This document shows, one piece after another, positions 6,484 through 10,648 of a stretch of DNA of 10,648 nucleotides (position 1 is the first letter of the stretch; every line of letters starts with the position of its first letter). This stretch comes from UBA9410 sp963933065 (GTDB taxonomy: Bacteria > Actinomycetota > Acidimicrobiia > Acidimicrobiales > MedAcidi-G1): positions 1 through 10,648 of the forward strand of contig CAWVUB010000079.1 of the NCBI GenBank assembly GCA_963933065.1. The letters run 5' to 3'. The notes under the pieces were generated by a model. It did not search any database. It was given only the letters and a program-made list of their open reading frames with translations, and was not told where the DNA came from. The position numbers and the translations under genes are program-made.

Positions 6484-8721
6484 GTGAACGAAACCGCCAC
6501 CCCTCCAAACGATCAGACCACCCGAGGATTCCGCCCAAACCATGCGGTAATCGGGTTAGGTCTCGTCGTCGCCCTCTTCACTGCGGCGTCGGGAGTCGCT
6601 TCAGTTGTGAACGGTTTTCATGACGACTCGCCCATCACCCGCGAAGTCTTCGCCAATGTCCCCGGCCCGCTAAAACTGGCCTTCTACTCGGTCATACCTC
6701 TACTGATCGTCTACGGGGCCGTCCTGTTCTCCTATCGCGTCCAGAACTGGCAGCGGGGCGCACCTGACGACCGTTCCACGAAGCCAGCCAACGCCAAGCG
6801 ACGGTTCAGCGATTTCCGTTCCGGCGTCTACATGCAGACCCTGCTTCGCGAACCTGCAGCCGGCGTCATGCACGCCCTCATCTACTTCCCGTTCCTGATC
6901 TTGTTAGCCGTAACCACGGTTCTTGAGATCAATCACCAAGTCCCAGAAGGAATGAAGTTCCTGCACGGAGACGTCTACAGGGCCTACACAGCGGTAGGCG
7001 ACATCGCGGGTGTGCTCTATCTTGTTGGCGTGATCTGGGCGCTGCTGCGGCGTTACGGGCCCCGGCGATTTCGGCCTTACCGCATCCGAATAAAGTCCAA
7101 GCCTGAACACGCCGCGGTTCTCCTCGTATTTCTGACAATCGGCATCACCGGCTTTGGCGCAGAAGCGTTTCGCATTGCCTTGCAGGACGCAGCGACCAAC
7201 GGATACGGCACAGCACCTGAGACCTGGTCGGTGGTTGGCTATCCACTGGCTATGGCCATCGGTGACACCGACTGGCTGGTCCAGGACGTGGCTGGCTGGC
7301 ATCAGGGTTGGTGGATCGCCCACGTGGCTTCGTTCATGGCCTTCCTAGCCCTACTCCCGATAACCATGATCCGGCACATGTTCACGTCCCCCTTGAACAT
7401 GTACCTCAAGGATCGGTCCCGCCCTAAAGGGGCCATGAAGCCGATGGCTAACCTTATGGAGACGGAGTTGGAGAGTTTTGGTGCAGCCACAATCGAAGAC
7501 TTCACCTGGAAGCAGTTACTTGATACCGACTCATGCACCATGTGTGGCCGTTGCACCAGCGTCTGCCCAGCACACGCCACCGGGAAGCCGCTGGACCCCC
7601 GCGAGATCGTGCTCAAGACTGGGGAGGTCATGGCAGCCACGGGACAGCCGGTGGTATCGCCACCCCTGGGGACCGACGTCGATATCACCGTTCCCGCTAA
7701 CTGGATGTTTGACCGCATCACCAACGATGAACTCTGGGCGTGCACATCGTGCCGGGCCTGCGACGAAGTCTGTCCAGTCAATATCGAGATCCTTGACAAG
7801 ATCTTGGATATGCGGCGTTACCTGTCGCTCATGGAGTCCGACTTCCCCAGCGAGTTGGGGAGCGCCTACAGGTCGATGGAGAACTCAGGCAACCCTTGGG
7901 GCCTATCCCAGAGCGAACGGGCTGACTGGGTAGGTGACCTAGAAGGAATTGAGGTGCTTGACGGTGGTGACCCGTTCGAAGCCGACTACCTCTACTGGGT
8001 GGGTTGTGCTGGGTCGTTCGACGACAAGAACAAAAAGGTTTCGCACGCCATGGCCAAGCTTATGAAGCGGGCCGGTGTGTCGTTCTCAATTCTGGGCCCA
8101 TCAGAAATGTGCACTGGCGATCCAGCCCGTCGTTCAGGCAACGAATACATCTTCCAGATGCTGGCAACACAGAACATCGAAACACTGGACGGCATGGGGG
8201 TCAAGAAGATCGTTACTCAGTGTCCACACTGCTTTAACACGCTGGCCAACGAATACCCCCAGATGGGTGGACACTACGAGGTTGTCCATCACAGCCAACT
8301 CTTGGAATGGTTGATCGCAGAGGGAAAGCTCGATATGAGCAACGCCCGACTCGACGAGCGAGTCGTGTACCACGACTCCTGCTACCTAGGCCGTCATAAC
8401 GACGTTTACTCAGCGCCGCGCAACGTCATCGGCAGCCTGGCCGGAATCGACTTGGTGGAAGCCGGACGTCAGGGGACCGAGGGCATGTGCTGCGGTGCGG
8501 GTGGCGGACGGATGTGGATGGAAGAAAACATCGGCAAGAACATCAACGTTGAGCGCTCGCAGGAACTGTTAGCCACCGGCGCGGGACGTATCGCCACAGC
8601 CTGCCCATTCTGTTACATCATGATCGACGACGGCGTCAAAGGCGAAGGTGTTGATGAGTCTGAGGTGAAGGTAGGCGACATCGCCTTGCACCTTCTTGAG
8701 GCCCTCGAAGCCGGCTCCTGA
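6484..8721 (+). CDS. etfD: Membrane Fe-S oxidoreductase, EtfD-like (Rv0338c family)
   Basis: This looks like a membrane iron-sulfur reductase resembling M. tuberculosis Rv0338c (EtfD), which links electron transfer flavoprotein from fatty-acid oxidation to the respiratory chain. Its 745 residues begin with a membrane domain of about six helices (near 21-43, 65-84, 126-148, 168-189, 208-228, 274-297) resembling NarI-type cytochrome b subunits; His130, His273, His280 and His298 are possible heme ligands. Two [4Fe-4S] motifs follow: C351-x2-C-x2-C-x3-CP and C420-x2-C-x2-C-x3-CP. Two cysteine-rich CCG domains come next: C508, C543, C580/C583; and C633, CC669-670, C707/C710, as in heterodisulfide reductase HdrD and GlcF. 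GTG at 6484 is the first possible start after an in-frame stop at 6469, with no ribosome binding site. No etfAB genes are visible, so the partner is inferred; a generic quinone-linked Fe-S reductase is the alternative. Confidence 0.82.
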   Translation: MNETATPPNDQTTRGFRPNHAVIGLGLVVALFTAASGVASVVNGFHDDSPITREVFANVPGPLKLAFYSVIPLLIVYGAVLFSYRVQNWQRGAPDDRSTKPANAKRRFSDFRSGVYMQTLLREPAAGVMHALIYFPFLILLAVTTVLEINHQVPEGMKFLHGDVYRAYTAVGDIAGVLYLVGVIWALLRRYGPRRFRPYRIRIKSKPEHAAVLLVFLTIGITGFGAEAFRIALQDAATNGYGTAPETWSVVGYPLAMAIGDTDWLVQDVAGWHQGWWIAHVASFMAFLALLPITMIRHMFTSPLNMYLKDRSRPKGAMKPMANLMETELESFGAATIEDFTWKQLLDTDSCTMCGRCTSVCPAHATGKPLDPREIVLKTGEVMAATGQPVVSPPLGTDVDITVPANWMFDRITNDELWACTSCRACDEVCPVNIEILDKILDMRRYLSLMESDFPSELGSAYRSMENSGNPWGLSQSERADWVGDLEGIEVLDGGDPFEADYLYWVGCAGSFDDKNKKVSHAMAKLMKRAGVSFSILGPSEMCTGDPARRSGNEYIFQMLATQNIETLDGMGVKKIVTQCPHCFNTLANEYPQMGGHYEVVHHSQLLEWLIAEGKLDMSNARLDERVVYHDSCYLGRHNDVYSAPRNVIGSLAGIDLVEAGRQGTEGMCCGAGGGRMWMEENIGKNINVERSQELLATGAGRIATACPFCYIMIDDGVKGEGVDESEVKVGDIALHLLEALEAGS

Positions 8722-8755
8722 CCACTGGCCCACCGAACGTCAACCACAACAACTG

Positions 8756-8782
8756 GGGTCAGGGTTATACAGCCCTGCACCC
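8756..8782. terminator. Shared hairpin between convergent etfD-like and dcd genes
   Basis: GGGT-CAGGG (8756-8764) pairs with CCCTG-C-ACCC (8773-8782), nine pairs with one bulged C and an 8-nt loop. It fills the 65-bp gap between two converging genes, so it could end transcripts from both sides. There is no U-tract on either strand, which is not unusual in actinobacteria. Confidence 0.5.
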
Positions 8783-8786
8783 GAGG

Positions 8787-9353
8787 TCACTTATCGAAGT
8801 TCTCCCAGTATCGACTCGGCCTAGGGCCCTGCTGGCCCCGGTACTTCGATCCGAGTTCACTCGAACCGTATGGCCGGTCGGCTGCCGTGGTCATCTGAAC
8901 GAACGAGATCTGACCGATCTTCATTCCCGGGTAAAGAGTGATGGGCAAACTAGCCACATTGGACAACTCGAGGGTGAGTTGGCCATCCCACCCGGCATCG
9001 ACATAGCCAGCCGTTGAATGAATGAGCAGACCTAGCCTGCCGAGGCTTGACTTCCCTTCAAGGCGGGCAACTAGGTCATCGGGAACCACTATCCGCTCCG
9101 ATGTCGAACCAAGCACGAATTCACCAGGGTGGAGGATGAACGGGTTTTCCTCGCCGGCTTCGACCTGTTCCGTCAGTTCGGTCAGGTCTTTCCTGACATC
9201 GATATGACCCATGGTGTGATTGCGAAATACAAGAAACCGGTAGTCCAGATGAAGGTCAATCGAGGACGGCTGCACACAGGTGTCATCAAACGGCTCGATA
9301 ACAATGCGGCCTGCTGCGATCTCAGCGCGGAGGGTGCGGTCAGAGAGGATCAT
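8787..9353 (-). CDS. dcd: dCTP deaminase, probably bifunctional dCTP deaminase/dUTPase
   Basis: Dcd deaminates dCTP to dUTP; the actinobacterial form also hydrolyses dUTP to dUMP, feeding dTTP synthesis in the cytosol. The 188-residue protein closely follows the M. tuberculosis type: MILSDRTLRAEI start, PFDDTCVQPSSIDLHLD, HPGEFVLGST, RLEGKSSLGRLGLLIHSTAG at 98-116, TLELSN with the likely catalytic Glu129, LYPGMKIGQ, and the YGSSELGSKYRGQQGP tail. A small oddity is DAGW at 119-122 where many homologues have DPG. Bifunctionality is inferred from family resemblance, not proven by one residue. ATG at 9353 has no ribosome binding site but a TAnnnT box nearby. It is convergent with the etfD-like gene and 106 bp downstream of the HD-domain gene. 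Confidence 0.95.
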   Translation of the reverse strand: MILSDRTLRAEIAAGRIVIEPFDDTCVQPSSIDLHLDYRFLVFRNHTMGHIDVRKDLTELTEQVEAGEENPFILHPGEFVLGSTSERIVVPDDLVARLEGKSSLGRLGLLIHSTAGYVDAGWDGQLTLELSNVASLPITLYPGMKIGQISFVQMTTAADRPYGSSELGSKYRGQQGPRPSRYWENFDK

Positions 9354-9362
9354 GCGGCGCTG

Positions 9363-9368
9363 ATGCTA
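9363..9368 (-). promoter_or_regulatory. Candidate dcd -10 (TAGCAT), leaderless
   Basis: TAGCAT on the minus strand lies 9 nt upstream of the dcd ATG, with no purine-rich ribosome binding site between. A start point at or very near the ATG follows. A loose -35 (CGGACA at 9393-9388) sits 19 bp away. This matches the arrangement at gpmA and the etfD-like gene. Confidence 0.3.
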
Positions 9369-9459
9369 GCCATCCTTCGGGCCCAGATGTCCGGCTCCAA
9401 CTGAATCCAGACCATAGAAGGCTTTCAAGACCTAGCGACCCGGTCGATCCTGAAGAGTT

Positions 9460-10026
9460 TCAACGCCAGGGATTGGTGCCAAAGACGTCACGGATCAGCG
9501 GCAGGTAGTGCTCAAACGGGTTTGAGCTGTAACCGGGGTCGAATGCTGGTGCGTCGTACTCGGAGCAGAACGTTTCGCAGTGGTCATAGTGCTCATGGTC
9601 TACGAAGCGATCCCGTACGTCACGGTCCATTCCCAGATGATGCCAGAAGTAGTACCCCTGGAAGATTCCATGATGTTCGACCATCCAGTGATTGGCCTCA
9701 GACGCGAACGGTTTAAGGATGGCCGCTGCCACATCAGGATGGTTATAGGGAGTTAGTGGGTCACCGATGTCGTGAAGCAGGGCACACAGGACGTACTCAT
9801 CATCTCGCCCGTCTCGTTCAGCTCGAGTGGCGGTCTGCACACTGTGATCAAGGCGATCAACTGGGAATCCGCCGTAATCATTGCGAAGATGACTGAACTG
9901 CTCGATAATCCGATCGGGCAGGCTCTGCTCCAACTCGACACGTTGGCCCATGATGATCGACCAGTCGTCGCGGGTGGACTCGGCCATATCGGTAAATGAA
10001 GCTCGAGGAGCGGTCACGTCTGTCAT
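9460..10026 (-). CDS. HD-domain metalloprotein, possible oxygenase or phosphohydrolase
   Basis: The 188-residue HD-superfamily protein has no function I can name. Potential metal ligands are in family order: His61 (RLDHSVQTA), His85-Asp86 (CALLHDIGD), His96 (YNHPDVAAA), His118/His119 (MVEHHGIFQGYYF) and an Asp near 158. The spacing and the Gln in DHSVQTA recall the diiron HD oxygenases (PhnZ, myo-inositol oxygenase) as much as HD phosphohydrolases; I recall a conserved group annotated only as predicted HD phosphohydrolase (COG4341) with the same ALLHDIGD and HGIFQGYYF features. There is no signal peptide or membrane segment. I chose ATG at 10026 because a strong GGGGGAGAG ribosome binding site lies 6 nt upstream; a GTG 60 bp further up lacks one. 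No phosphonate or inositol genes are nearby, so the substrate is unknown. Confidence 0.8.
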   Translation of the reverse strand: MTDVTAPRASFTDMAESTRDDWSIIMGQRVELEQSLPDRIIEQFSHLRNDYGGFPVDRLDHSVQTATRAERDGRDDEYVLCALLHDIGDPLTPYNHPDVAAAILKPFASEANHWMVEHHGIFQGYYFWHHLGMDRDVRDRFVDHEHYDHCETFCSEYDAPAFDPGYSSNPFEHYLPLIRDVFGTNPWR

Positions 10027-10130
10027 TAAGTTCTCTCCCCCTGGCGTTGCTCGCATGGCTTCACTGTTAGGGAATCCTTTCATCACCTTGGCATTTGCGG
10101 CCAGATCGGAATTTCTAGTTGGGGCCAGCC

Positions 10131-10562
10131 CTAGGAGATAGGACTGTCTGGCGCAGGAGCACCGTAGTCCGGGGGCCGGGATTGTGGTTTGCCTCTATCT
10201 GACCTTGTGCTCTCGGACGGCGGGCCCCAAGCATTTACCTCGGTATCGCCAGATCGACAAGCCCAGAAGATAAGCACGATGACTCCAATGCCGGTCAGAG
10301 CGATCAGCGACCACCATCCACTGCGGCCGATGTCGTGTAGGCGCCTGATACCCAGGGCGATGCCGGGACAGAGCCAAGCAAGCATGTAGATCGACTCTAG
10401 GGGGCCTGTTTCATCTGATGCAGTTCCGAACACACTGGCGGAAATACCGCCAAGGATGATCACGATGATCGGGGTTGCAAAGAAGGGCCACCAGTAGGCA
10501 GAACGCGATGACCTTCCGCTGAAGTCTGCATAGCGTTTCCAAGCCTCTATTAAGTGTTTCAC
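10131..10562 (-). CDS. Small DUF805-family membrane protein
   Basis: This 143-residue integral membrane protein has the DUF805 hallmarks: an N-terminal AWKRYADFSGRSSRSAYWW segment (near residues 7-25), hydrophobic helices at about 25-46 and 55-72, the GIRRLHDIGRSGWW motif near 71-84, a third helix at about 85-101, and an ending of the WACRSGDTEVNAWGP type. After that comes a hydrophilic Pro/Ser/Arg tail of about 30 residues. The family is widespread and has no firmly established function; inner-membrane location is all that can be said. GTG at 10562 is preferred because AAGGGAG lies 6 nt upstream; a TTG two codons earlier would sit directly against that site. It is followed, 104 bp on, by the HD-domain gene on the same strand. 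Confidence 0.85.
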   Translation of the reverse strand: MKHLIEAWKRYADFSGRSSRSAYWWPFFATPIIVIILGGISASVFGTASDETGPLESIYMLAWLCPGIALGIRRLHDIGRSGWWSLIALTGIGVIVLIFWACRSGDTEVNAWGPPSESTRSDRGKPQSRPPDYGAPAPDSPIS

Positions 10563-10612
10563 AGACAACTCCCTTGGCTCGCCTAATCAGCACTTGAGTC
10601 TAGGAGATAGTC

Positions 10613-10648
10613 ATGGGACGGGCCAGCGAAGGAAACCGTTACCGGCAA
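10613..10648 (+). CDS. Start of a divergent gene, truncated by the window edge
   Basis: ATG at 10613 is preceded by AGGAG (10602-10606) at a 6-nt spacing, and 12 open codons (MGRASEGNRYRQ) run off the right edge. The good ribosome binding site and the position opposite the DUF805 gene make a real start plausible. Twelve residues are too few to identify a family. Confidence 0.4.
   Translation, partial: MGRASEGNRYRQ

Noticed and set aside
9436..9446. CGACC-C-GGTCG dyad between the HD gene and dcd, considered as a terminator
   Set aside because: A 1-nt centre cannot form an RNA hairpin of that size, and no U-tract follows; no other strong signal supports it.
10027..10086. A 20-residue N-terminal extension of the HD-domain protein starting at GTG 10086
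   Set aside because: The GGGGGAGAG site sits 6 nt before the ATG at 10026, while the GTG has no ribosome binding site.
10563..10568. TTG start of the DUF805 gene at 10568
   Set aside because: The AAGGGAG site directly abuts the TTG, leaving no spacing, but is ideally placed for GTG at 10562.
10593..10599. CTTGAGT, a perfect HAIR half-site between the DUF805 gene and the divergent gene
   Set aside because: The partner half at N7 spacing does not match (1 of 7), so a lone half-site is most likely chance.

Overview
The window looks like ordinary chromosomal DNA of an actinomycete (Actinomycetota) with moderate-to-high GC. Three things point that way: a dnaK-grpE-dnaJ-hspR operon that carries its own MerR-family repressor HspR, an actinobacterial-type Dcd, and a large membrane Fe-S protein resembling Mycobacterium tuberculosis Rv0338c (EtfD). 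Deeper placement, for example in Acidimicrobiia, is only a guess. I see no insertion sequences, CRISPR arrays, tRNAs, rRNAs or phage genes.

Layout. (1) 1-1163, minus: purA, with its 3' end cut off by the left edge. (2) 1164-1446: a regulatory gap with a purA promoter candidate, inverted repeats and three DnaA-box-like 9-mers. (3) 1447-5389, minus: the heat-shock operon dnaK > grpE > dnaJ > hspR, with 4-bp overlaps at dnaK/grpE and dnaJ/hspR. (4) 5390-5636: a divergent control region with a TATAAT promoter, an overlapping HAIR-like and CIRCE-like operator, and a leader hairpin. (5) 5637-6380, plus: gpmA (phosphoglycerate mutase). (6) 6484-8721, plus: an etfD-like membrane Fe-S oxidoreductase. 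(7) 8756-8782: a hairpin between convergent genes. (8) 8787-10562, minus: dcd, an HD-domain protein and a small DUF805 membrane protein. (9) 10613 onward, plus: the first 12 codons of another gene.

How the genes work together. DnaK, GrpE, DnaJ and HspR form a self-regulated chaperone circuit in which HspR, with DnaK as likely co-repressor, shuts off the dnaK promoter. PurA (AMP synthesis) and Dcd (dUMP/dTTP supply) are nucleotide housekeeping enzymes. GpmA is glycolytic. The EtfD-like protein probably passes electrons from electron transfer flavoprotein (acyl-CoA oxidation) to the membrane quinone pool. In M. tuberculosis, dcd, Rv0338c, dnaK-grpE-dnaJ1-hspR and purA lie in the same neighbourhood (Rv0321-Rv0357c), so much of this window may be an old actinobacterial gene cluster.

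The most interesting parts are non-coding: the compound operator upstream of dnaK, the structured dnaK leader, the DnaA-box-like cluster upstream of purA, and several genes (gpmA, etfD-like, dcd) that lack Shine-Dalgarno sites and have a -10-like box so close to the start that leaderless transcription is likely. The HD-domain protein is the least characterised coding gene. I found no clear evidence of a wholly new multi-gene system.
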